From assembly GCA_019104905.1 (NCBI GenBank), contig JAHRXB010000136.1:1-24555 (forward strand): DNA of 24,555 bases, written 5' to 3'. Every line of letters begins with the position of its first letter. Within the stretch, counting starts at the first letter, position 1. The notes under the pieces were generated by a model. The model had not been told where the DNA came from. It did no database searches and saw only the letters and a list, made by a program, of their open reading frames with translations. Below, one piece after another: positions 1 to 6,140 of this stretch. The translations under genes were made by a program, and so were the position numbers. The stretch is from Bdellovibrio sp. GTDB taxonomy: Bacteria; Bdellovibrionota; Bdellovibrionia; Bdellovibrionales; Bdellovibrionaceae.

Positions 1-245
1 ATGATCATATAAAGACCATCGACGACAAAGACAACGCCCAAAAACACCCGCATCTGTTCCAAATTCCAATCGCCGATTTTAGGTGTGTGGCGGAATAAAA
101 CCTCAAAGGTCATAATCTGGGCAAAATACCAAAAGATGTCCGTGGCGATGCGAGTAAGAAAGTTGACTCGGTACTCCAGGTCCGCGATGAAACTTGTTCG
201 AAACAGAGCCAGGTACAAAGAGAAATACTTTTTTAAAGTTTTCAT
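1..245 (-). CDS. ABC-2 type permease (DUF990/ABC2_membrane_6-like), 3' end outside window
   Basis: Partial gene: the ATG is at 245 and the frame stays open to the window edge, giving about 81 residues. The N-terminus begins MKTLKKYFSLYLALFRTSF and continues with a D-LEYR-NF motif followed by hydrophobic segments. The same arrangement (short basic start, then N-LEYR-NYF, then membrane helices) is seen in the permease gene just upstream, so the two are paralogous. The start lies one base after the upstream permease's stop (TAA-G-ATG), which implies translational coupling. By family knowledge, exporters with one ATPase and two unlike DUF990-type permeases (COG4586/4587/3694 set) are common and mostly have no known substrate. 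It should be an inner-membrane protein forming half of the channel. Confidence 0.75.
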   Translation of the reverse strand, partial: MKTLKKYFSLYLALFRTSFIADLEYRVNFLTRIATDIFWYFAQIMTFEVLFRHTPKIGDWNLEQMRVFLGVVFVVDGLYMI

Positions 246-246
246 C

Positions 247-1065
247 TTAGGCTCCCGTTCCTGAATAGACATTCACGCCCTTTTTCCACATCCAAATCCC
301 CAGGGCATTGACGAGCACAATGCCGATGGTGATAGAGCCAAAGGCTTGCCATACGGATGAGATTTCAAGGCGCCCGGTGAGATATCCCACTGGAACATAA
401 ACTCCCGCGCTGAAGGGCAGGGCAATGACAGCGGACTTAAAGGGCTCAGGCATAAGATCTAATGGGAAAAGTTCTCCGGTGAAAAGCCAAAGCGCAAGAT
501 TTTTAGCCCCGGTCAAAGCATAGACTTTATTTAAGTAAAAGGCCGAGGAGGCAATCACAAAGCTGATCGAATGAACCAGGATCAGATAGTAAAACTCTAA
601 GGCAAAAGCCAAGGGCAAGCGTTCGAACTTGGTGGGAAGATCGAAAAAGTTTATGGCGATCAGGGGGACCATCATAGAAACAATCGTGGTGACAAACTTA
701 TAGCCCATGAGTTGGGAAAAATAATATTCATAAAAACTCATTGGACGAACCAAAAGGCTATTGATGCTGCCAGAATCAATTTCTTGAATCATGCGGGTTT
801 CATACATCCAACTGGTGCAAATACGCGCAAAAAAAGCCGCCCACATCGCATAGGCTAGATAGTACTCTCGGCCGAACCCGGCGATTTCGGAGGTGCCCGC
901 GCCCGCAAAGACGGCAAACCACAACAGCATTTCAATGCCGGTGGTCAGTGTGGGTTGCAAAAGAGCATCCACAAAGTAGTTCAGTCGATATTCTAAATTG
1001 GAGACGATCGCCAGTTTAGCGAACGCGAGATTCCGTCTCCAAAAAACGACGAATGACTTCTTCAA
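247..1065 (-). CDS. ABC-2 type permease (DUF990/ABC2_membrane_6-like)
   Basis: A polytopic inner-membrane protein of 272 residues with about six hydrophobic segments. The stretch with IQEIDSGSINSLLVRP between early helices is typical of the ABC2_membrane_6 exporter permeases. The start is a TTG at 1065, inside the 3' end of the ATPase gene (about 50 nt overlap). AGAGG at 1072-1076 sits six bases upstream, and the resulting N-terminus (MKKSFVVFWRR) is basic then hydrophobic as expected. No ATG closer to the family start was seen. It pairs with the partial permease downstream and the ATPase upstream as one exporter. Substrate is unknown. Confidence is high for a permease and low for anything more specific. 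Confidence 0.85.
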   Translation of the reverse strand: MKKSFVVFWRRNLAFAKLAIVSNLEYRLNYFVDALLQPTLTTGIEMLLWFAVFAGAGTSEIAGFGREYYLAYAMWAAFFARICTSWMYETRMIQEIDSGSINSLLVRPMSFYEYYFSQLMGYKFVTTIVSMMVPLIAINFFDLPTKFERLPLAFALEFYYLILVHSISFVIASSAFYLNKVYALTGAKNLALWLFTGELFPLDLMPEPFKSAVIALPFSAGVYVPVGYLTGRLEISSVWQAFGSITIGIVLVNALGIWMWKKGVNVYSGTGA

Positions 1066-1846
1066 AATCTACCTCTTCATCTTCAGCCATCTCAGTGTTG
1101 GACTTCGTAACAAATTCGGGAACGGTTCCTTGATAGACGATATGGCCCTTGCTGATTAAAAGAAGTTTGTCTGCCAGCTTAGCAATATCATCCATGTAGT
1201 GACTGGTTAAAATCACCGTGGGACCTTTTTCTTTCACGTATTGATCTAGGAACTCACGAATGGTTTCTTGGGCGACAATGTCCAGGCCGATGGTGGGTTC
1301 ATCCAAAAACAAAACTTTAGGTTCGTGTAAAAGGGCCCCGATGATCTCCATCTTCATGCGCTCTCCCAAGCTGAGGCGACGCAGTTGAGTGTGTAGAACA
1401 TGGGAACACTGAAGCATCTCAGACAGGTATTCGACTCTTTTGCGCGCTTGTGCGGGATCTAAATCGTAAATGCGCGCCAGCAAAGCATAGGAATCAGCAG
1501 GAGAAATGTCCCACCAAAGTTGGTTCTTCTGCCCTAAGAGGATGCTGATCTGGCGAAGGAAATCATTCTTTCGTTCCCATGGAGTAAAACCCAGAACCCG
1601 GGCTTCGCCACTAGTGGGAGTAACAAGCCCAGAAAGAATTTTTAAAAGAGTGGTCTTTCCGGCTCCGTTGGCGCCGACCAGTCCGACAATCTGGCCGGAC
1701 TCAATTTGCAGAGTGGTTTTTTCAAGGGCTACCTTTGAGACGTATTTACGATTAACAAAGCCACGCAAAGAATTGATAAATCCTTCGGGCTTTTGGTAGG
1801 TCTTATAGACGCGGGTGAGATCTTTGGTTTCTATTACTATCGCCAT
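1016..1846 (-). CDS. ABC exporter ATP-binding protein (COG4586-like)
   Basis: A 276-residue nucleotide-binding subunit. Walker A GANGAGKT is at residues 58-65, the signature LSLGERMKME at 158-167, Walker B KVLFLDEPTIGLD at 177-189, and the switch histidine in TSHYMDD at 216. The signature LSLGE replaces the usual LSGGQ, as is common in the COG4586 family of ABC-2 exporters. The C-terminus is acidic (AEDEEVDFEE) and its DNA carries the permease start. The ATG at 1846 has no clear Shine-Dalgarno and lies in a small hairpin. The stop of the upstream exported-protein gene is 18 nt before it and in the same frame, so expression is probably coupled to that gene. It acts at the cytoplasmic face of the inner membrane. 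Substrate unknown. Confidence 0.92.
   Translation of the reverse strand: MAIVIETKDLTRVYKTYQKPEGFINSLRGFVNRKYVSKVALEKTTLQIESGQIVGLVGANGAGKTTLLKILSGLVTPTSGEARVLGFTPWERKNDFLRQISILLGQKNQLWWDISPADSYALLARIYDLDPAQARKRVEYLSEMLQCSHVLHTQLRRLSLGERMKMEIIGALLHEPKVLFLDEPTIGLDIVAQETIREFLDQYVKEKGPTVILTSHYMDDIAKLADKLLLISKGHIVYQGTVPEFVTKSNTEMAEDEEVDFEEVIRRFLETESRVR
1072..1076 (-). promoter_or_regulatory. Ribosome binding site selecting the TTG start of the permease
   Basis: AGAGG on the minus strand, six bases before the TTG at 1065. It lies inside the upstream ATPase gene and is the reason for accepting a TTG start with about 50 nt of overlap. Confidence 0.5.
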
Positions 1847-1855
1847 GCTGGCGAT
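1839..1855 (-). promoter_or_regulatory. Small stem-loop over the ATPase start codon
   Basis: ATCGCCA and TGGCGAT form a perfect 7-bp stem with a three-base loop. The ATG of the ABC ATPase gene (1846-1844) straddles loop and stem. It may keep the start closed unless ribosomes arrive from the upstream gene. The structure is seen; the role is inferred. Confidence 0.4.
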
Positions 1856-1864
1856 GACTATAGA

Positions 1865-2395
1865 CTACTTCTCGGCAAAAGAAAACTCAGCGTAACGTTC
1901 TTCGTCGCTAAAATAAGTTTGAGTATCGGGAGAAACATAGCTGCCCTCAACAATACGACCTTCTTGGCAGTTTTTAAGAGACTCTCTTTTTCCGTTGAAG
2001 TCGCAGTTGCCGGTGTACCAAGCTTTTTCGGAGTACTGAATTTTGTAGCCGACAAGCTGATTATCTTTATAAAAACCGATAACTTGATCTAGGCGAGTGC
2101 GACCCGAAGAGTAGTAGTCCCCTTCAAGAATGGTGTCGCCCCATATTTGGGCTTGGTCCACCGCAACTTTTTTAAGGGCGTCTCGAGTTTGGGCTGAAAT
2201 CTTTGTGAATTTATTGCGTTGATCGTAAACGAGTTGCTTCGAGTAGGGAGCTTTGCAGGGATCTTGTTGGCAAGCATTCTCAAAGTGGGCAGCTTCTTCG
2301 TAGAATTTATCTCCGTTAGGGCCCATCTGATCTGCAAAAGTGATGGAGGAAACGAGAAGACTCAAAAGTGCGAATGCAGCAGTTTTAAATGACAT
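1865..2395 (-). CDS. Small exported protein of unknown function
   Basis: A 176-residue protein with a clear signal peptide: MSFK, then a hydrophobic run, ending near SSITFA-D at residue 21. The mature part has four cysteines, as a close pair (ACQQDPCK) and a later pair (GNCDFNG, KNCQEG), which could form disulfides in the periplasm. It is rich in Tyr, Gln and Lys, with repeated short polar strands. I do not recognise a family. The ATG at 2395 is chosen because GGAGG at 2401-2405 stands five bases before it; a TTG 12 bases further upstream overlaps that site and is less likely. It lies 18 nt before the ABC ATPase gene on the same strand, so it may be a periplasmic partner of that exporter, but that is inference. 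Confidence 0.75.
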   Translation of the reverse strand: MSFKTAAFALLSLLVSSITFADQMGPNGDKFYEEAAHFENACQQDPCKAPYSKQLVYDQRNKFTKISAQTRDALKKVAVDQAQIWGDTILEGDYYSSGRTRLDQVIGFYKDNQLVGYKIQYSEKAWYTGNCDFNGKRESLKNCQEGRIVEGSYVSPDTQTYFSDEERYAEFSFAEK

Positions 2396-2400
2396 AACAA

Positions 2401-2405
2401 CCTCC
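2401..2405 (-). promoter_or_regulatory. Ribosome binding site fixing the start at 2395
   Basis: GGAGG on the minus strand, five bases from the ATG at 2395. The same GGAGG-N5-ATG layout appears before the EEP-fold gene (3316-3320) and the GNAT gene (3866-3870), supporting all three short starts. Confidence 0.7.
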
Positions 2406-2454
2406 AACGAGGATGACTATGCGCTCAAAATGAGAGAAATTTTAATACATAGAA

Positions 2455-2488
2455 GGGAAGTTATTATGCGAAAAATGAATTACTTCCC
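2455..2488 (-). terminator. Probable intrinsic terminator of the 5398-2513 operon
   Basis: On the minus strand GGGAAGT pairs with ACTTCCC, extended inward by three more pairs after one mismatch, around an A/T-rich loop. It begins about 25 nt after the stop of the EEP-fold gene and is followed by TTCTATGTATT. The stem is good and the T-tract weak, so termination may be partial. Confidence 0.45.
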
Positions 2489-2512
2489 GAGGTGTGATTT
2501 CTAAGCCAACTC

Positions 2513-3310
2513 CTAGCGAATACGGAAGTCGGCAGAGATCGGTTTGTGATCGGAACTTTCGATATCATTATAGAGGTCGGTCTGAGTGGCCTCAAGGCCC
2601 CGAACATAGATGTGATCCAACTTAAAACGGCGGTTGTCGCCTTCAAAGGGGAGCTTTTTTAAGCCAATAGCCCCTAAAATCTCATCCAAGTACTTGAGGC
2701 GGTTGCCATTCCAGGTGTTGAAATCTCCCGCAAAGATAATGGGTCCACGGTGGCCTTTTAGGAAGGACGCTACTTGTTCGATCTGTTCCCGGTTTTGCTG
2801 ATCTTTGACGAAGTTGAGGCCGTGGATATTGGCGACCAGAAGGGTGTCTTTCATGTTGGCCAGGGCGTATTCGCCGACAATCACCATCTTGGGTGTCTTA
2901 ATGACAGGTTCGCGACCGGGACTGCGAAGAAAGTGCAGGGATAAAGGAACTGTGGGGGAGCCATTCATAACGCCGGTGGGGTTGCGGTCGTTGTCAATGA
3001 AGCTGGCGGCAAAATCCCAACAGAACTCTTTGTGACGAAGGGCGACCGATGGCATGTAGCCATCCATCATGGCTTCTTGGATCAGGACGACGTCTGCATT
3101 AGAAACAAAATGTTGAAAGTCCCGAGCCCAATTATCCTTGGCTTCGGCCTTTTTAATATTCCAGACAAAAAGATGAAACTGAGGCGGTAGAAACTCGGCC
3201 CGACATTCGCCAAAGTGGTGCATGACATTTTTATCGTCAGGGATTTCGTATTTGGCCTGGGCCGTGAGGGCCGTGAGGAACGATAAAAATAAGATCAATC
3301 CTTTGATCAT
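2513..3310 (-). CDS. Secreted endonuclease/exonuclease/phosphatase (EEP) family protein
   Basis: A 265-residue protein with a signal peptide (MIKGLILFLSFLTALTAQA) and then a full set of EEP-fold motifs: N51 in VWNIK, E79 in VLIQEA, H163 in VANIHG, D196 and N198 in FAGDFNTW, D232 in KLDHIYV, and the D254-H255 pair in SSDHKPI. All metal and catalytic positions expected for DNase I/Mg-dependent phosphodiesterases are present. The export signal points to a periplasmic or extracellular nuclease, phosphodiesterase or phosphatase; the substrate cannot be told from sequence. The start at 3310 is fixed by GGAGG at 3316-3320 and by the signal peptide; an open frame continues 51 codons upstream but lacks such support. 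It is the last gene of a four-gene minus-strand run. Confidence 0.88.
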   Translation of the reverse strand: MIKGLILFLSFLTALTAQAKYEIPDDKNVMHHFGECRAEFLPPQFHLFVWNIKKAEAKDNWARDFQHFVSNADVVLIQEAMMDGYMPSVALRHKEFCWDFAASFIDNDRNPTGVMNGSPTVPLSLHFLRSPGREPVIKTPKMVIVGEYALANMKDTLLVANIHGLNFVKDQQNREQIEQVASFLKGHRGPIIFAGDFNTWNGNRLKYLDEILGAIGLKKLPFEGDNRRFKLDHIYVRGLEATQTDLYNDIESSDHKPISADFRIR

Positions 3311-3315
3311 AAGAA

Positions 3316-3320
3316 CCTCC
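3316..3320 (-). promoter_or_regulatory. Ribosome binding site fixing the EEP-fold gene start
   Basis: GGAGG on the minus strand, five bases before the ATG at 3310. It excludes the longer in-frame extension to 3463, which would place a hydrophilic arm in front of the signal peptide. Confidence 0.7.
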
Positions 3321-3335
3321 GTGATCGACTCTTTT

Positions 3336-3860
3336 TTAGACCTTCTTTTCCAGGACGATGAATTCAAGTCCTTCAACTTTCGGAAGTCCGAAACGTTCAT
3401 CTCCATAGGGGAAGGGTTTCTTTTCTCCGGTCTTGCGAAAGCCGTGTTTTTCATACCAAGCAATAAGCTCTGATCGCGCTGAAATCACCGTCATAAAAAT
3501 GCTAGTACAATCCCAGAATTGTGCAAGAGCTTCCGACTCAGTCAGGAGCATCTTGCCAATTCCCTTGTTTTGCAAAGAGGGATCGACGGTGAGCATTCCC
3601 AGATAACATTTGGCGTTTTGTTTTTCTAAATGAACGCAACCTAAGAGGTCTCCGTTATCATCGTCTTCAGCAATCAAAATAACGGAATCTTCTTTGTTGA
3701 TCAGCTCTTGGATGCCTTCGGCGTCAGTGCGTTGGCCTCCCAAAATATCGGCCTCGGTCGTCCAGCCCACTTTGGAGCTCTCTCCGCGATAGGCCGAGTT
3801 CACAAGTTCAACAAGACTGTCCACGTGACTGTCGTCCGCTTGAGTAAACTCAATATGCAT
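3336..3860 (-). CDS. GNAT family N-acetyltransferase
   Basis: A 174-residue cytoplasmic enzyme. It has the GNAT order: an N-terminal strand with TQADDSHVDSLVELVNSAYR; an ILIAEDDDNGDLLGCVHL strand pair; the LGMLTVDPSLQNKGIGKML core whose Q/R-x-x-G-x-G/A acetyl-CoA pyrophosphate loop is QNKGIG at 97-102; and the C-terminal IAWYEKHGFRKTG element. These motifs transfer acetyl from acetyl-CoA to an amine; the acceptor is unknown. A GTG six bases upstream would overlap the GGAGG at 3866-3870, so the ATG at 3860 is preferred. It sits 21 nt after the methyltransferase gene and 25 nt before the EEP-fold gene, consistent with one operon. Confidence 0.88.
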   Translation of the reverse strand: MHIEFTQADDSHVDSLVELVNSAYRGESSKVGWTTEADILGGQRTDAEGIQELINKEDSVILIAEDDDNGDLLGCVHLEKQNAKCYLGMLTVDPSLQNKGIGKMLLTESEALAQFWDCTSIFMTVISARSELIAWYEKHGFRKTGEKKPFPYGDERFGLPKVEGLEFIVLEKKV

Positions 3861-3865
3861 ACACA

Positions 3866-3870
3866 CCTCC
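3866..3870 (-). promoter_or_regulatory. Ribosome binding site fixing the GNAT gene start
   Basis: GGAGG on the minus strand, five bases before the ATG at 3860. A GTG start at 3866 would fall within this site. Confidence 0.65.
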
Positions 3871-3881
3871 GGAAGGTACCT

Positions 3882-4916
3882 CTAGGTTTTTTTGCAATAG
3901 ATGAAAAGTTCTTTTCCTTGGCGGCGAGGGACGGATTTTTGCCAGCGCCCCCAGAAGATGGGGTGATAAGAAGACTTAAGGCGTTGGCGAAGTTCCCACT
4001 CGGTGCCGCCGTAAGGGGGCCCCTGTCTTTTTTCGAAAGCAAAGAAGACGCCCATAAGGTGGCCGCCACTGACAAGAACCCGGTTCCATACTTTAACAAG
4101 GTCTTGGCGCTTGGCGGGATTAATCGCGCAATAACAAGTGTGTTCAAATACGACGTCGAAGGCCTGATCGAACTCCCGTGGAAGTTTGAAAAGATCGGCT
4201 TCTACGAAATGCAGATTTTCAAGGTGGCCATAATTCTTTTTGGCTCTTTCAATCGCTTGCGGAGAAATATCCACGGCCGTCACCACGTGACCGGCTTGCG
4301 CGAAGAAGGCGGCATCGTGCCCTTCTCCACAGCCCAAAACAAGAATGCGAGAACGCGAGATTTTGAGGCGCGGAAGCATGTCTTTGAGGGCTTCGGCGGC
4401 TTCGCCTAAGTTCCAGCCGGGATTGGGTTCTGTTTCATAAATCTGACTCCAATAACGTTCTTTTTCTACGTCTTGATTGGAGGGCCAGTACTCGGGAATC
4501 TCGTAAGTTTTTCCCTGGAATTCAATGAAGTCGTCGCCAAATCCATCAAGCATATTGAAGAAGTTTGCTTGGGCTTTGCGAGACATCACAAAGGGAATTT
4601 TATTTGCAGTGTAGCCGTGAAAACGATCCCACTCATCCAGAGACAATGATTCTAATGAAAATGCGAAGTGAACACCGTAGGGAAGAGAGATTTCCCACGC
4701 GCCGTCTTTCACCTGAACCTGTAAAGCAACATAGGGTTCATCGAAGGCTTCGACGATAACGGGAGTGTCCCCGATCGTTGAAAGCAGAGTTCCACCTTCG
4801 TGAAGTTTTAAATTTTGCAGAATTTCTTGTCCCACAAGAGGGTCCTGGATGCGAACCTCGCGGCTTAGACCGTAACCCTCTTCATCAATCTGGATGAACT
4901 GTGTGGGAATAGGCAT
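3882..4916 (-). CDS. TPMT-like SAM-dependent methyltransferase with extra N-terminal domain
   Basis: A 344-residue protein in two parts. Residues about 155-344 form a class I methyltransferase: YWSQIYETEPNPGWNLGEA (TPMT-type opening), the SAM-binding ILVLGCGEGHD at 191-201, the acidic VDIS at 215-218, and VFEHTCYCAINP at 256-267 followed by GPPYGGTEWEL at 299-309. These are landmarks of the thiopurine/halide/thiol S-methyltransferase family. Residues 1-150 are a separate acidic and aromatic domain that I do not recognise; ordinary TPMT proteins are about 200-230 residues and lack it. The substrate may be a thiol, halide or chalcogen compound. Its ATG overlaps the stop of the upstream gene by one base (TAATG), which implies tight coupling. 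Confidence 0.85.
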   Translation of the reverse strand: MPIPTQFIQIDEEGYGLSREVRIQDPLVGQEILQNLKLHEGGTLLSTIGDTPVIVEAFDEPYVALQVQVKDGAWEISLPYGVHFAFSLESLSLDEWDRFHGYTANKIPFVMSRKAQANFFNMLDGFGDDFIEFQGKTYEIPEYWPSNQDVEKERYWSQIYETEPNPGWNLGEAAEALKDMLPRLKISRSRILVLGCGEGHDAAFFAQAGHVVTAVDISPQAIERAKKNYGHLENLHFVEADLFKLPREFDQAFDVVFEHTCYCAINPAKRQDLVKVWNRVLVSGGHLMGVFFAFEKRQGPPYGGTEWELRQRLKSSYHPIFWGRWQKSVPRRQGKELFIYCKKT

Positions 4917-5398
4917 TACTTGTGAGGTGCCCCAGTGGGCGCGGGTGTTGCTGTGGGGGCCGGTGTTTGCGCAGAGTCAGGGGCTTCTTCACCAGGAGTG
5001 ATTGTTGAGCCCTCTGTGAAAACTACGATATCGTTGGTTGTTTTCACTGACTGAAGGGTCCACTTGTCGACATTGGCACTTTCAGAGGGTTCACGATGAA
5101 GAATCGCTTCGCCTTCGATCACTTGTTCGAGGGCTTCGCCCCCTTCGGTCGTATCGATGAACTTATAGGCAAAAACGGCGCGAACCTTGTTGTCGCCCAA
5201 AGACTCTGTCCAAAGTCTTGTGATCGAAAGATCTTTAGCGTGAGGTTTCTTGGTCGCGAGCGTATTTTCAATAAGTTCCGCAAGCTTAACCTGAATGCCG
5301 GAGTGCGTCTCAAATCCCACGGCTTGAGAAGTATGGATAACATTCCAAGTCCAAACAAGTGCGGCAATGAAAACGATGAGACTAACAATTTTCTTCAT
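4916..5398 (-). CDS. Membrane-anchored or exported protein of unknown function
   Basis: A 160-residue protein with a hydrophobic N-terminus (MKKIVSLIVFIAALVWTWNV) that is either an uncleaved anchor or a signal peptide. A periplasmic domain of about 100 residues with alternating strands follows (ITRLWTESLGDNKVRAVFAYKF, then EGEAILHRE and WTLQSVKTTNDIVVF), and then a Pro/Ala/Thr-rich tail. The middle part could be an NTF2-like or small beta domain, but I cannot name it. It is the first gene of a minus-strand run of four and shares a one-base overlap with the methyltransferase gene. Its promoter should lie in 5399-5499, back to back with the liu operon. Confidence 0.7.
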   Translation of the reverse strand: MKKIVSLIVFIAALVWTWNVIHTSQAVGFETHSGIQVKLAELIENTLATKKPHAKDLSITRLWTESLGDNKVRAVFAYKFIDTTEGGEALEQVIEGEAILHREPSESANVDKWTLQSVKTTNDIVVFTEGSTITPGEEAPDSAQTPAPTATPAPTGAPHK

Positions 5399-5499
5399 CT
5401 CTAGAGTCCTCTCTCTATTTACTCAGTGTGATAAAACTGACATCCTTATCCGACCATGATATTCCGTTTTTTTCAACATTCGTGCAGAGAGGATATCTC
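5399..5499. promoter_or_regulatory. Divergent promoter region between the minus-strand operon and the liu operon
   Basis: About 100 nt with no gene, between starts at 5398 (minus) and 5500 (plus). For the plus strand, CTGACA at 5437-5442 and TATTCC at 5460-5465 are 17 nt apart, a fair -35 with a weak -10. On the minus strand ATGTCA and TAAATA are 16 nt apart, also weak. No convincing operator palindrome was seen. Promoter presence is inferred from the divergent layout; the exact boxes are uncertain. Confidence 0.4.
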
Positions 5500-6132
5500 A
5501 TGAATCAACAATGGCTGACAATCTTAATGTCTAAAGGGATTGAGCTGGAACAAAATCTGCGTCAGCAACTGCAAACGGCCAAAGAGGGCCTCAAAAGCCA
5601 ACTCGAAGACCGAGGCATTCGTCTGAGCGCTGCGGATCTGGCGGCGTTGCTTGAGGAGGTGTCTCCGAAGGCGTCTCATGCTGCCTTGAGTTATGCGCTG
5701 GATATGGTAAGACCTTTTTCGGCGGGTATGGGTTTGAGAATTTCTCGTTTGTCAGACACTCAAGTTGAAATGGTGATTCCCGCGCGCACTCGCAATTTGA
5801 GCGAGGTGAAGCAAATGCACGAAGGCGCGATCACCACAGCCGCTATTGAAGCGGCGAAATTGTTGTGGATGCGTCACGCTCCGATTGGAACTTTTGAAGT
5901 GACAGTTTCTCGTGTTGAGGCGGACTTCTTCAAGAACCAAACAGAAGACTGCCGTGTGCGTATGGAGCTGCCTGAGACGACGCGCGAGATGGTGCTAGCG
6001 GCCCTGCGGGAACATCGCGAAGCCAAGGCCGAGGCGGAGCTTAAAGTTTTTGATGACCATGACCAGGCGGTGGCCGAACTGCAACTGCACTTAAGTTTCA
6101 AACACACGCCCGCATTAAGCGGACAAGGCTAA
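5500..6132 (+). CDS. DUF4442-type hotdog-fold protein (putative acyl-CoA thioesterase)
   Basis: A 210-residue protein. After a helical N-terminus of about 60 residues, the part from [15 protein letters not shown] onward follows the hotdog layout of PaaI/DUF4442 proteins: [32 protein letters not shown] (with the HEGAI turn leading into the central helix), then the strands [14 protein letters not shown] and RVRMEL. Such proteins usually hydrolyse acyl-CoA thioesters. ATG 5500 is chosen because AGAGAGGA stands just upstream; a GTG at 5428 lacks a ribosome binding site and lies in the promoter region. The stop is 8 nt before the carboxylase beta gene, so it heads the leucine-degradation operon. 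It could act on pathway acyl-CoAs; that is inference. An unusually long N-terminal helix region is its oddity. Confidence 0.72.
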   Translation: MNQQWLTILMSKGIELEQNLRQQLQTAKEGLKSQLEDRGIRLSAADLAALLEEVSPKASHAALSYALDMVRPFSAGMGLRISRLSDTQVEMVIPARTRNLSEVKQMHEGAITTAAIEAAKLLWMRHAPIGTFEVTVSRVEADFFKNQTEDCRVRMELPETTREMVLAALREHREAKAEAELKVFDDHDQAVAELQLHLSFKHTPALSGQG

Positions 6133-6140
6133 AGGGTTTT

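Noticed and set aside
3261..3278. Exact 9-bp tandem repeat GCCGTGAGG x2
   Set aside because: It encodes LTA-LTA in the signal peptide core, where low-complexity hydrophobic repeats are expected; no sign of phase variation since the unit is in-frame.
3311..3463. N-terminal extension of the EEP-fold protein by 51 residues
   Set aside because: It would bury the signal peptide and ignore GGAGG at 3316-3320, and it overlaps the GNAT gene.
3708..4409. Open plus-strand frame of 233 codons
   Set aside because: Antisense to the GNAT and methyltransferase genes, both of which have strong motifs; no ribosome binding site or recognisable protein.
5428..5499. GTG start 24 codons upstream for the hotdog-fold gene
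   Set aside because: No ribosome binding site, it falls within the divergent promoter region, and ATG 5500 has AGAGAGGA.
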